Notes under the pieces: generated by a model
The model's database searches: none
What the model was told of the DNA's origin: nothing
What the model saw: the letters and a program-made list of their open reading frames with translations, nothing else
Shown here: piece after piece, positions 1 through 11,685 of the stretch
Position numbering within the stretch: position 1 is the first letter of the stretch
Layout: every line of letters starts with the position of its first letter
DNA from: Chelydra serpentina
Taxonomy: Eukaryota; Chordata; Testudines; Chelydridae
NCBI GenBank assembly: GCA_037349315.1
Contig: JBAIAC010000059.1
Span: 5,482,001 to 5,546,000, forward strand
Length of the DNA stretch: 64,000 nucleotides
Direction of reading: 5' to 3'
Translations under genes and position numbers: made by a program

Positions 1-439
1 GTCCGAGGATAGCATGCAGTTCTTTGTAAAAGTGGCATGTCTGCAGCTTCGCACCAGAGCAGTCGTTAGCCTCTGGTACACCTGCCACAGCTCCTTGGCT
101 TTTATGTGGCACTGCTGCTGGTCCCTCCTCCATGTCCTATATGAGCAGATCACTTGGGGCAACATTTCTATGGCTGGATCAGAGCTGTGCCTGCCCCACC
201 TCTTCTCCCCACAGACCCTGGAGATCCAACACCTCCTGTGTACTCCAGGCAGGCGGGGCTTGTAGAGGGGGAGGGTCATATGAGCCCACATTTAGCACCA
301 CAGGCCAAAAGATTTTGTCACGCAGACTCTCGCCTTTCACTTTTAAAAAATGTCTACCTTTTGTGAAAAAAGACTTGAAAATGTAAACCAATGATGTTGA
401 TGTCAGTCACCCTATAACTATTTTCCCACAACTGTCTTC

Positions 440-690
440 ACCCTTTCTTCCCTTATACATGGAATACCTGCTCTGAACTGATCCATAAGTGAGCCCTTTC
501 CTCAAGACCCACTTCTACAGAGGTGCCAACAAAATATTAGCCAATCAATTACTAGATCGAGGGACCATTGGGGAACAGCTGACATCTTCCCCATTGTTTT
601 GTTTGAGTTTTACTTTCTTGTGAGTTCTTCAGGGCAGAGGCTTTGTCTTTCTGTAAGTTTGGCGCTAACATCATCCTGACAGTAACGATT
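440..690 (+). repeat. Ancient LINE-tail-like interspersed repeat, copy 1
   Basis: The block resembles the copies at 17196-17535 and 19670-19835. It has a pyrimidine-rich stretch with CCCTTTCCTCAAGACCCACTT, followed further on by a GGGCAGAGGCTTTGTCTTT segment. The family resembles an old LINE 3' end, but I could not assign it precisely. This copy is strongly diverged. Confidence 0.4.
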
Positions 691-1762
691 TATGTAACGT
701 ATGTGTGAGAGAGACTGGAGCAGTGTGGGAGGGAGATCTTTGAATTCTCTTTTCCCCCACTCCACTCCCCTTAATTCCTGTTCCAAGAGAATAGGAGCCC
801 AGTTGTTTGTGCTGGGTTCTGTGTGCAGCTGCCAACATTCAGAGCACTTTTACAAAGAAGAAATCCCCAGCTAAGCTAGCATTCTCTTGGGGCCACTAGC
901 CTTCCTCCTGCCAGAAGGATTTGTGACTTTAGGAGTTCTAAGTAGTCCTTCACAAACTGTGAATAACCTAAAATCTTTACGAAAAATCATTGACCGCTTT
1001 CAACTCTACTGATCGGGTTACATTTTCAAGTGTATTTTGGCAATGGGAAGGGCTTGAAACTTACTTTTAAAAAAAAGGAAGCAAGCAAGCTGAGGTTCTT
1101 CTCTACATTTTGAGTTGCCAAATTTAGGGGAGGCCCGAGGCTGACAGCGTCATGGGCTTACAAAGGCCAACTTCTGTTCATAAGCATAAAAGAGCAGCAC
1201 AGAGGCTTGAATGTTCAGTTTTGTTCAAATAGGTTCTTTGGTTTTGACATTTTTAAGATGTCTCACGTCTTCAGACTTTTTCCCCCAGCCTGTTTATTTG
1301 CGTCTTTTAGTCTCTCTCCTTTCACATCTTTTAGCATTTCTTCCTTTGGAAAAGAGAAAATGAAATGCAAAGGCCAGATCTCCGAAATTACCTTCCAGAA
1401 GCACAGTCTACAGAAGGCTTCAGCACATTTCTTCTCCTCTCTGGGGAAGAAGCATGAAGGAAAAAATAGCTTTCTGCTATAAATTCACTCTTGGACCCCC
1501 AAGGACAGCAACACTCTGCTGCACCTTAACAAGAAAATGTCTCAAAGGTTTCCATTTTCACTCAGTCTTCAAAGGTTTTCCCCACATTTAAAAATACCTT
1601 GTAGATAAAAATATTCCTGATCCCTACATGAGCAGATGACCTCACTCAGCTGAAACCTCCTAAAAGCCAATGAATAAATGAGGATTTCTGCAAAGAGCAA
1701 GGTCATCAGGCTGGGAGAGAGTAACATAGGGGGTCTGAGCGAAGCAGATCTGCTGATCTTGT

Positions 1763-2570
1763 CAGAGAATCATAAAAAATAGTGCTGAAAAAAACCCTAT
1801 TAGTTCCTCCAGGTCACCTGCCTGGGGTGCAGAGTGTGTCCTAGAGTCCATTACTAATGCATTGTTCAGTCTAGTTTTAAATGTCCCAATCAGTAAAGCA
1901 CCCATTGTAATGTATCACTTTAAGGTGGTATTTTCTTATATACTGCCTCAATTTTTATCAAATTTACCTGTATTCCCGTTACCCCAATCTCCCATTTACA
2001 TACCCTATTGTCCCACCCTCACCAGTTCCTTTCTCTTCTTGGAGCTACATTCAGAGGGATTGCAAGGGGTTGTGTAGTGGCAAATCCGACCCTGCTTCCT
2101 TCTCACTCACAGTGAGTAATAATTTACTCTTGGCCTATACCTATCCCAGTCCAGCCCCCTGCTCTGGCACAGGTAACCTGGCCAATGAGTACAGGGGTTA
2201 TTTTCCACCAACTTACTCGGGGGAAGGAATAAACTGGCGAGAAGAACTGTTTATTCATATACTCTTGGACCCAAGGTCTGAGGAGACCTGTTTTTCACGC
2301 AAACAATCTGAATTAGAATGCTGCCCTTACATATTATCAGATTATTATCCAGTCTCCTTCTCCATAAGATCCATAGTGATTGCTTAGCTCTTCTAATTGC
2401 CATCTCTGGCTCATAGAATCTTTTCTTGTAAGACGATAAACTCACTTCCCTTAAGCACCTATTCATTTTAGTTTTCCTTAAAACTATCTCCGGTGTGTGT
2501 GTGTCTGTTTAGTGCTGAGGTGTCCGGAACTGAATGTGATATTCCAGAAAGCTTGGGGTAGTTTTACAAC
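1763..2570 (-). mobile_element. Old CR1 LINE fragment(s), minus strand
   Basis: The left part (about 1763-1960) follows the complement of a CR1 3' end: AGAATCATA, then a diverged GTCACCTGCCTGG, then GTTCAGTCTAGTTTTAAATG. The right part (about 2370-2570) matches the complement of the CR1 reverse transcriptase C-terminal region, with CTTGTAAGACGATAAACTCAC and GGTGTCCGGAACTG. The middle does not align by eye and may be an insertion or decay. Frames are broken throughout, so this is a dead copy. Confidence 0.55.
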
Positions 2571-3865
2571 AATTAGCGAGAAGTTTGTCATTGATTTCAT
2601 TGGGGACGACCAGTCCCTTGAGGAGTATGCATGAAAATCCCTTAGAGAGGCCTGTTTGCGTGTGTATGTATGACAGGAATCTGAGAATTCATTTAGATTA
2701 GAATCTGTTTTAAATCAAACAAGAAGTGCATATAGGTGGTTCCTGAATTTTATTATTGTAACTTCCTGATCCAAGGACAGCTAAGTCCCTTAACATTATG
2801 TATTACAAATGATCATTTATGGTGAAATCCCAGTACTATCTGCAGCCATGAAGAACTAATCAGATTCTCAAGGACCATAAATCCTAGTGACTCTGCCCTC
2901 CTCAGGCCCAAGCTGACTATGATGTCAGAGAAGGACTGAGGATGTGCACACCTCAATTCCATCTCTTAATCAGGCAAGGAGAGTGAATGAACTGTGGGCT
3001 TAAGACAGGGACCTCCTGGCAGACAGTGTTGAACTGCATCTGTGAATGCAGTGGTATCTCGGGCTAACAAACCCCATGGCAACTGAGAGCCGGGCAGACA
3101 GAGAAATCCTTACCAACACTCTCCGAAGCCCTCTCTAGAGGTCCCTTTACTGTGTTTTATGAGGGTGTGGAATATATAGATAGGTCTGGAGGTGTAATTT
3201 CATTTGCCTTCTGACTCCACCCCCTTTCCACAGCTCACATTAACCCCTGTGTGCCCAATGCAGGGAGAAAGGGGACAGAGTTCTGTGGATGGCTGCTTGG
3301 ATATGAGGCACTCACATGCTGTGGAGGAGATCTGCTGGTCCTTGCCACAGAGTGAGCATGAAACCTCTCTGTTTCCACTGCTGTACTGGGCTGATTGACC
3401 TGACACAGCATTGTATCTGTGGTGAGAAAGGGATTAATGTGTGGTTTATTTCTATGTAAAGCAGGGCCAGGAGCTGGCCCTTAGATCCTGTTATGTCAAA
3501 ATATTGTCCCATTCTATTGGAAAATTAGAATGAATTAACTAAAGTTCCAAAACTTAGATCCAAAAAATAAAAGAATGGTGATTTACAGAAGATTTCAATC
3601 AGCAGGAATAGAGAAACATGAGACTAAAATGCAGAAAAATCCTGCTGAAGAAATAGCACAGTTCTGGCTCCCTACTGTTACTGACTCCAGGAAACGATGC
3701 ATGCAAAATTATTAGGCACATGCTGAGACTGCAAACAAATAGATCCAGCTTTAAACGGCTATGTCTAGTTTTCAATCTTTTTCAGAGAGAGAATGTAGGA
3801 ACATAAAGATGTAAATAACCTGTATGACTACAAAGGATGAAATGGGCTATGTTGTTCTGCAGTGT

Positions 3866-3925
3866 AGACTATAAAGCCAGAAGGAGCCATTGTGATCATC
3901 TAGGCTGACCTTCTATATGGCACAG
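3866..3925 (-). mobile_element. CR1 3'-end fragment, minus strand
   Basis: TAGACTATAAAGCCAGAAGG and GATCATCTAGGCTGACCTTC are the complement of a CR1 3' terminus, which normally reads GGTCAGACTAGATGATC on the sense strand. Only about 60 bp are left, a severe 5' truncation of the kind common for CR1. Confidence 0.6.
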
Positions 3926-5309
3926 GATGCTTGGCCCTAGCATGGTTGCACCAGGAGAGGGAAGGGTGAAAGAAGTCTTTTCCCCTATCATTGCCATTTC
4001 TGCTACCCACAACTCAGGCACAATAGCTGTCCATTCAGGAGATTTCTCCCGTCTAGCGCTCCAAGAGCGCAGATCACCCCAAAGGGGGTGCAAAGGAGGC
4101 AGGACCCCAGCGAATAGGCACCAGTCTCCACGATCCAAAGGAACCATGCAATATGCACACTATCCTTGCATGCTGATGAGCTGGTAGAGGGATTGTTCCT
4201 TCTGAAGTGCAATCTAATCCAGTGCTTTTCCACACTAATATCAAATCCAGGCGTGTATGTAAATCCACAACCCAGTTTACTGTGCTTGGAAGAGCTCTGA
4301 TTTGCAGTTGCAGTTTGGGCCCATCTCCAACAGTAGTGTCACGTACATGTTGCAGTAATTCCTGTGAAAGCTGAGCTAATTGAAAAGACTAGCCTCTGAG
4401 GTCCTGAGTGTCACCACAATTCAGGTACTCGCTTGCACTACATGGCTGTAATCTTTGCAAATACACACAATGAGGATCCTTTCTGCTCTCATCAAAAAGC
4501 AGAGTGAGCCACTCACCCTCAGGATGAAGAACAAAAGCACATGGAAATATCATTAAATAGGCTCAGGAAAACGGAGAAACAGCTGGAGAAATGGAGGAAA
4601 AGTTACTGGAGAAAAATCAATATGAAATAGTAAGTAATATGAGAACAGCTCCATGGGAGCCTCGCCCTCTTACAATCAGACAGAAGATGCAGCTGAAATA
4701 CTCGTTACTTGGGGCTATAGTCCCTCAAGCTGCTCACAGTACTACAAGTACCCCTAGTTGTCCAAAGGAACTGGATCTGCCTCATACTTGAAACCATGCA
4801 AGTCAAATGTTAAGTACCCGCAGTGATTACCTGCAAATTACTGTCTAGGGTCACTCAACGCTTTAGCCATAGTATTTAGCCCCTCTGCAACTTCATGGAA
4901 GTGTGAAACTATCGCCATTTCCCCACCCCCCAAAAATCCCACAAAACAAAATGATAAGGAATGAGTGAGAGCAGATAGAAGATAAAAGGAGGATAGTGAG
5001 AGAGATTTACATATCTCCTTATTCCACTGTGCAGTTTTGCTTTCTGATGGATTCTGCTCCCAACACACATTGAATAATAAATAGCTGGGGAAACACTTGG
5101 TATAAGATGGGTTGTTTTTTTTCCTGAACACTTGGCAGCAGTATGGAACTAGCACATGCATGGCCCATGTTGGGTTTGCCAATAGCCAGCTGATTTGAGT
5201 CAAGAAAGAAACCCACAGTTGTTTAGAAAGTGAGAATACGCATCAGTATCAGTCCATGTCTACTAAATGCAAGATGCCAGAACATCTGGTAGAGAGTCTA
5301 ACCTAATGA

Positions 5310-5525
5310 TCACAGCAGGGAACTGGGACTAAGGACTCCTGGGTTCTGTTTCTCCACTGACTCACCTTAGCAAGTCACTTAACTTGTGTATTCCTCAGCT
5401 CATATGGATATAAATGTATTACCCATCTACTCTCAGGTGTCTTGTGATGCTTTTTTATTAAATGCTTGTAAAACACTTCAAGATCTTCAGATGAAAAGTA
5501 CTAAATAAGTGCAAAGTGTTATTAT
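5310..5525 (+). mobile_element. MIR-like SINE, plus strand
   Basis: The block contains GGACTCCTGGGTTCTGTTTC, then CAAGTCACTTAACTTGTG, CCTCAGCTCATATGGATATA and a tail with AAAACACTTCAAGATCTTCAGA. This order is typical of a nearly full-length MIR (CORE-SINE). Confidence 0.65.
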
Positions 5526-5615
5526 GGCTATAACTTACTTCTCGTGATTTCGGTTCTCTAGCTGACTGTGCTCTACCAAAGTCATCACCAGAGTTGTTCA
5601 TAGCTGCTCTTGGCA

Positions 5616-5791
5616 GTGTAGGTATTCCACCTCCCCGAGAGGTGGTAGCTATGTGGACAGGAGAAACCCTCCCGTCGACATATTACTGTCTACACTGTGG
5701 GTTAGGTCAGTATAACTGCATCACTCGGGGGTGTGGATTTTCCTGAGCGAGCTAGTTATACTGACATAAGTTTGTAGTGTAGACCAGGGCT
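5616..5791. mobile_element. Harbinger-like MITE, 5' end missing
   Basis: The segment from GTGTAGGTATTCCACCTCCC to GTAGTGTAGACCAGGGCT contains two hairpins. CACCTCCCCGAGAGGTGG is a near-perfect palindrome. GTCAGTATAACTGCATCACTC pairs imperfectly with GAGCTAGTTATACTGACA. The right end TGTAGTGTAGACCAGGGC looks like a terminal repeat, but no matching left terminus is visible. The superfamily is inferred from resemblance to abundant turtle elements. Confidence 0.5.
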
Positions 5792-6609
5792 GATTGAGAC
5801 TGGCTTTTGCAGCAATAGCTGAGATTTAACCTGACTGGCTTTTGGGAATAGCTGCAGTTTATAGCATTCTCCTTGGGAGACACAGAGTATTCTCTTTTAG
5901 GGTTGGTAGAGGTTTGTTTCACCTGAATTGTCACACACAGTTACATCAGTGACTCTTATTGGGAGCTGTATGACTAAACCTCATGCAGCTGTTTGAAACT
6001 TTAGTCTAGCAGGAAGCTGGAGAGGTGAGACTACAGTGACATTAGTACTTTTACACAGTGTGGAAAATTGCAGTGATCAGGCTGTGTTGTAGTTTGATGC
6101 AATGAAATGGAGTCCCTACTAATTGTGCTTAGGACACAGTATATTGTGTAACCCATAATGAAACTCATTTAGAAAATGCCATCACTATCAAAACAGCTGT
6201 TTCAGTCAGTCATTTTCCCAGAGTACAATTTAAAAAACAAAAACCCAACCTCCAAATAGTGCCTATAGGACAGGACAATGCTAAGATCTGTGAAAGGTTT
6301 GCACAGATCCCCTGAGGACCAGAAGAATATAGACCAACTGCAAGGATTTCAGGGAAGAGCACAAAAATTAAGGCACTTGACCTTGTACACGTAGCTGTAC
6401 CATAGTTAAATGATGACCAGAGGGACACAAGATTACCATGTAAAAACATGTGAAGAGTGCACACGCACAAAGTAGAGAAAGGAGGCTAGAATTAGGAGGA
6501 ATAGAATTAAAATACTGAACATTTCTGGTGAATTTTGGGGAAAATATCTTGAGAGGTATTATAAATTATATATATTAAACTGTGGACTTTTATATATATA
6601 TAAAACTGT

Positions 6610-6644
6610 GGGCTTTCACCACAAGACAAGTGGTGAAAGCCCCA
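6610..6644. repeat. Small perfect hairpin
   Basis: GGGCTTTCACCAC and GTGGTGAAAGCCC are perfect 13-bp inverted arms separated by a short AAGACAA loop, next to a TATATATATATA tract. It may be the core of a small MITE. No function is implied. Confidence 0.7.
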
Positions 6645-7100
6645 ATGAACGAGGCATTTGAAACTGAACTGAACAAGGCAATGGAAAGTGTATTGTAAGG
6701 AACAATCCTGCACTGGCAGGAAGATGGACTCATGACTGAACACACCTCTTCTGTCTCTAGTTTGATTCCTCATTCCACCAGCCATCCCTCGTCCCCAACT
6801 TTACACGGGAAATGAACACAAGCACAACCTCTACACTACCTCAGGATGAACCCATACAAGGGCTGTTGAACTTCATTGTGTAGTGCTAGCTTCCCATGGC
6901 AAAGAGGGCACATGACAGCTCAACACCTGCCATAGGGGCAACTGAGACAAAAACTTTTAAATTTTACTCTTTTAAGTGATATTTCATTTAAAAAATCTCT
7001 ATCTGTAGATAAAATAGAAGATACTCTTTGAAAAGTCTAAATGTTGTACTTTTCCCTTATGTCTATGCCAGGACCATAGCAATGTATGTTCCCAAGTATG

Positions 7101-7206
7101 CATTGTTGTTGTAGCTGTGCCGGTCCCAGGATATTAGAGAGACAAGGTGGATGAGGTAATATCTTTTATTAGACCAGCTTCTGTGAGTGAAACAGAGACG
7201 CTTTCT
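7101..7206. mobile_element. Short interspersed repeat flanked by CAAGTATG duplications
   Basis: The element runs from TTGTTGTTGTAGCTGTGCC through GGATATTAGAGAGACAAGG to ACAGAGACGCTTTCT. The 8-mer CAAGTATG stands directly on both sides (7093-7100 and 7207-7214), which fits a target-site duplication. The layout GACAAGG, TATTAGACC, CTTTC resembles the repeat at 51453-51679. A Penelope-like or other retroelement origin is possible but unproven. Confidence 0.5.
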
Positions 7207-7608
7207 CAAGTATGGCATTTACTACCAGGATAGAATGGAGAGTAGTTTACGCTGATGAAAATCACTTTAAATGGTGTTTAATGCTCTCTTGTAGCATTAG
7301 TGAAGGCCAGAAGTCACAGAGCCTGTGTCCAGTATTAATAATACATTTCAAAACTATAATTCATGAATATTTTATTTACAGCAAGACATTAATGAAAGTT
7401 AATTTTTCTGGGGAAATAGAGGAAAAACATTTTGTTCTGTTTCTGTGACCTGAATGTTGCAGCTACCAGTGCTTAATTTTTGCAATCCAGTAGAAAAGCA
7501 ATATATAAAGAAAGATTAGTTCCATAATGTGTGCCCCTTTGGAGCTGCACAGAGCCATATCCGAACAGGAGGAAAAATGTGACCTGTCTGTATTTTTCTT
7601 CTTTGCAG

Positions 7609-7960
7609 ATATCTCAGTAAGCTTGCTGTCCTTAGTTGTCACCGCCTGTGGACTTGCTCTCTTTGGTGTGTCTCTGTTTGTGTCCTGGAAGCTTTGCTGG
7701 ATCCCTTGGCGAGAACGCGGCCTACCCTCTGGGAGCAAAGACAACAAGCAGGAATCGCTGAACTATACAGACACAGAGACCAATGACCATGAATACAGTG
7801 AGGATTACCTGGGGCAGCCCACTTCCTACCCAGAGTCCTCCCTGAAGATTAGCCACACCTCTCCTGATATTCCATTAGATGCTCAGGCAGGGACCAAGGA
7901 GAACTGTGTGCACAATGTCCGAATGCATCGCCAAATCACAGAACCAACCTCTTCTGCTCG
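7609..7960 (+). CDS. SYT9: Synaptotagmin 9, exon 2 (transmembrane segment and linker)
   Basis: This exon encodes the membrane anchor of synaptotagmin 9, a vesicle protein that senses Ca2+ and promotes SNARE-driven exocytosis of secretory vesicles. The acceptor is CTTCTTTGCAG before 7609 and the donor is gtcagt at 7961. The first two bases finish an Asp codon (G|AT) and the last two start an Arg codon (CG|G). A hydrophobic helix beginning ISVSLLSLVVTACGLALFG is followed by WKLCW, whose cysteine is a possible palmitoylation site, then a polar acidic linker ending ITEPTSSAR. Linker and membrane segment closely match vertebrate SYT9 of the SYT3/6/9/10 group. In the literature the names SYT5 and SYT9 have been interchanged; here SYT9 means the long, roughly 490-residue protein. 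The luminal N-terminus is encoded upstream of the window. Confidence 0.93.
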
Positions 7961-9065
7961 GTCAGTAGCTGTAATTTCTTTTTAATGATAATCATTATGA
8001 ATGGAGATGAGACCAAGAGAGTTACACTTTATTAGCTAACAGAGCCTGACTGCAGATGTATATGTTACTTGTCTCATTCTTTTACTTTAATGGTTATAGA
8101 AAATCAGTTGTGTGTTGGGGTGTACTGTATGATGGATGGCTTTAAAATTAGGAAGGTGCTTCCAAAATAGTCACAGTGGCAATCCATTTTTTTCCAGCAT
8201 GAACAACTAGTGCATCATCTGTGTCTCCCTTTTCTAAGCTGAACAAAATAGCCAGGAAGGTTAGTGCCCTGTAGAACAAAAGAACAGCCTATACTGAATC
8301 TTAAAAATCATGTTCATTTGAACTTATCATCAGTGCTGAGGGTTCTGCAAAGATTTCAACAACCATCAAAAGAGAAAAATAGGGCAGGCTAATGAAACAC
8401 TTGTGAGAGTTAGAAATAGGATTAAAGGTGATAGGTTTTAGCCACAGCCTTGACTGGGGGGTTGGGGGGGACTGACTGAGCAAGATTAGATGGAGGCAGA
8501 GGAACCAGAGTGCCAGCATATAAGGGAACAGGAAACGGGGAAGGGGAGAATGTGAGAGTGCGTGGGGCAGGTGATAAAAGGATTAGGCTGCAGGCAGCCA
8601 GAAAAAGGATCAGCACGTAAACAGCCGATTAGTGGATTTCTGAGTCAATGCAGATGTACTGGACCCGAAGAAGGTACAGCATTCTCCCCATTGCTCCTCA
8701 GTAACTCGTCTGGCCATCTGACTGGCGTGGGTCTGGCTGGAGTGGGTTTGCTCTTGCCTGCAGGCTGTACTTTAATATAAATTGCTGTAACAGCCTTAAA
8801 GTTGAATAATTGCTGACAGAGCCAGGTTTAGGTATGAGAAGGCTTGACCTAGATGATCAGAAGGCCCCACAAACACCACACATACTACAGAGCAAAGGCT
8901 CCATGTACATGGACTCACTTGTTATCTTTTTCCACTGGCTGTAGATCAGTGTAAGGGAGGCTCCTTCAGAGTCTTTTCTAGGAGTCTGTGGAGAGGGCAT
9001 TGCCATAACTGTTGATGCTGGACACCATGTTGCACACACAGCCACGTGCAAGGTTGATTTCAGAT

Positions 9066-9189
9066 TAGGGTGACCAGATGTCCCGATTTTATAGGGACAG
9101 TCCCGATTTTTGGGTCTTTTTCTTATATAGGCTCCTATTACCCCCCACCCCCTGTCCTGATTTTTCACACTTGCTGTCTGATCACCCTA
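9066..9189 (-). mobile_element. hAT-type MITE, copy 1
   Basis: A 124-bp element with terminal inverted repeats: the left end is TAGGGTGACCAGA and the right end, read in reverse, is TAGGGTGATCAGA. It is bounded by the perfect 8-bp direct repeat TTTCAGAT (9058-9065 and 9190-9197). An 8-bp duplication with short terminal repeats is typical of the hAT superfamily. It is too short to encode a transposase. Its sequence is the inverse of the copy at 11484-11614, and strand is given relative to that copy. Confidence 0.85.
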
Positions 9190-9969
9190 TTTCAGATTGG
9201 AATTGTAGTCGAGAGCTGTGGTATGGAGCTAATGTTGTTCTGTTTTCAAACCCCTGTAAAAGTACTTTGCCCCATGCTCTGTGGTTCACTAACAATGCAA
9301 CTAGCATTAGATGTTGGATGTGAAAAAGGCCCTCCCATTCACTATCAGAGGGCCACATCTATACTGGTTAACAGGCCATACAATGCCACAGAAGTCAACA
9401 GTGTTGCACAGGGAATACGTCAGGGAAGCACATGGCTGTAGCACTGCGGAGCGTCTAATCCCAAAGTATCTCTGGGACAGTAGTAAAATGGAGGAATGTT
9501 ATAAAGCAGGAGCAAAAGAACAACAAAAGGGAGTGAGGGGTAAATCAGTGGCAAATAATGGAGTGGATGAGTAGAAGGGAAAATATCAGACACACAAAAA
9601 AAAGGAAGGCAATGAAATTTACCCACCCAAACCAGTGCCTCTTGTTGGTGCTCGATAAAAGACAGTTTAGGGCTGGGGAGGGGCAGGAGGCAACATCCTC
9701 CAGGAAAAGGTAAAAAGAGGAAATTGAGGGATTAACGTTACCATTATCATCACTATCTTTTCTTTTTCTTTTTTTGCCATTGTTGAAACATTGTCACACT
9801 TAAATCAATTTTAGAAATAAACACTGCGTGGGGTACAAGAAAAGAATGCTACTCATTTTGGTTCATGCATGCAATTTGATCCCCTATTACAGTTTGCCTT
9901 TTTTGTTTTTGTTTGAACAGCTCTGACCTGGGAGCCAAGATCTGCAAGCTGTATAAGATATTGTATGTG

Positions 9970-10110
9970 AGGCAGTGCAGTCTAGCAAGCACAGAACTGA
10001 GAACCAGGATTCTAGTCTTTTGTCAGTGACGGCCTGTGCTGTGTGTCCTTCATCAAGTCTCCATGCTTTACTTTCCTCACCTATACAATGTAGATAATAT
10101 ACTAACCCAC
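9970..10110 (+). mobile_element. MIR-like SINE, plus strand
   Basis: GCAGTGCAGTCTAGCAAGCA, GAACCAGGATTCTAG, CATCAAGTCTCCATG and CTCACCTATACAATGTAGA follow the order of the MIR core and 3' part. This copy is diverged. Confidence 0.55.
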
Positions 10111-11040
10111 ACACCAGCAGAAACCCCTATCTGTCTCTATTACAGCATCTCAATAATCTGTAGAGAATGCTAGGGGTTAAGTTGTATAATTCCTTATTTG
10201 TAGCGTAATATCTTGTTATGAAAATTACTAATGCACAACAACATAATTATGCTTTTATTGTGCAATAAGGGAGAAAAATTAGATGGATTATAAGAGATGA
10301 TGCTTTTGTTTTAATGCACACACTTTCAGGAAATGACAACAGCAGAGAAAATAATGCTGATTATATTCAACATAAATAGTTTTGGACGAATCCTATACTA
10401 AGATTTTCCCAGGTTTTCCTTTTTATGTTCACCTCTTTTTGTTTCTACAATATTTTGCATGATTGCTGTATATTAATTGGGGGAAAATGTAAAGTCCAAT
10501 TTGTATAGGATTAAGGTTTTACCTAATCCAGCTTTCACATCCCTCTGCCATACAAGAACTACAAATTTGATTTCTGCAATCTTCTTGTGGAGTGGAAATT
10601 TCAATCACAATAACCAAGTCTAGATAATAAATCTCACTGGACTGACACTAAAAGTAACTTTCTCTCCTAGGAGCAAAGAAACTAAAGCAGCCTTTCATTC
10701 TAAGTACTACAGCGCTTATTACATCAGCTAGGAGTTCTGAGAGGCAAACCAGCTTGATAGGAACAGGCAGCAAACCATTTAAATTAGAATAACCAGTTTG
10801 TGAACCAAGTAGTAGGTTCCATCAGTAAATACAGATGTTGGGAAATATCTCCTCCCGTCGCTGTATACAAGATATCTGCAAATTCAACGTAAGCTATTAC
10901 TTAGCTTATGGGACCAATTCTGCTCTGAGTTACATAGGTGTTACACCCTTATATTTCATGGGATTTGTCTCAGTATTTATAAAGCCCTTTGAAGATGACA
11001 AGTGTTAAGTGTTAGTATTTATTATAATTATAACACTTAG

Positions 11041-11114
11041 TGGGACAAATTCATACCTGGTATACTTAAGTCCACTGACCTCTGTGGATTTACACCAGGA
11101 ATGAATTTGGTCCA
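11041..11114. repeat. Small MITE-like inverted repeat
   Basis: TGGGACAAATTCATACCTGG at the left pairs with CCAGGAATGAATTTGGTCCA at the right with a few mismatches, around a 33-base centre. The duplication at the ends is unclear. Confidence 0.6.
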
Positions 11115-11483
11115 TTTCCTTTATGGGCTGTATATGCAGTTAGATTGAATAGTATACACTTCTAAGCTTTTCTTGGGAGTCAGTGATTTGCCAGCATTCT
11201 TGTGAGTTTTATCTAACGGGGTGTTATTATGAGTTTCAACCAATTTTGGAGAGTACTTATTGGCAGCTTGAGGTATAGGAACTGAAAATTATGCAAGCAC
11301 AATGAGTCCAATGATGAAGAGAACTATAGTAACTTTTGGCTAATATATGTATCCTTCTACTTACTAAAAGGGATACTGCGATCTATAGGTGTATAGAAGT
11401 AAAAAGCAAACCCTGTGGCGCCATACAACCCAAAATCATGGCTAAGGAAAGCCAAATGAAAATAAATAATAGGTCCTTTATAC

Positions 11484-11614
11484 TAGGGTGACCAGACAGC
11501 AAAGGTGAAAAATCGGGACAGGGGGTGGGGGGGGGGCGTAAATAGGAGCCTATATAAGAAAAAGACCCAAAAATCAGGACTGTTCCTATAAAATTGGGAC
11601 ATCTGGTCACCCTA
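11484..11614 (+). mobile_element. hAT-type MITE, copy 2, beside SYT9 exon 3
   Basis: A 131-bp element starting TAGGGTGACCAGACAGC and ending GACATCTGGTCACCCTA, so the ends are inverted repeats. The perfect 8-bp direct repeat CTTTATAC flanks it (11476-11483 and 11615-11622). It is the reverse of copy 1 at 9066-9189 and adds a longer G run in the centre. Its right end is 71 bp before exon 3. Confidence 0.88.
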
Positions 11615-11685
11615 CTTTATACAGACCAGAATCACATAACACCTAACAATGTAATCAGTTTAGTTTCTGTCATTTTTCCCTTAAG

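Larger units (their letters stand above)
1..7608 (+). other. SYT9: SYT9 intron 1 (3' part)
   Basis: No host exon was recognised here. The stretch is assigned to intron 1 because the exon at 7609 opens with two bases of a split codon and lacks the N-terminal luminal part of the protein. Recognisable contents are the repeats listed separately at 440-690, 1763-2570, 3866-3925, 5310-5525, 5616-5791, 6610-6644 and 7101-7206. In the rest (691-1760, 2570-3865, 3926-5309, 5792-6600, 6645-7092) I see only ordinary AT-rich non-coding sequence with short chance open frames. Confidence 0.75.
7961..11685 (+). other. SYT9: SYT9 intron 2
   Basis: The intron is 3725 bp, from gtcagt to cccttaag. It carries two hAT-type MITEs (9066-9189 and 11484-11614), a MIR at 9970-10110 and a small inverted repeat at 11041-11114. 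The other stretches (7961-9065, 9198-9969, 10111-11040) show nothing I can name. Confidence 0.85.

Noticed and set aside
7527..7608. Possible in-frame upstream extension of SYT9 exon 2
   Set aside because: The stretch ends in a clear pyrimidine tract plus CAG acceptor, and its translation does not resemble the SYT9 N-terminus.
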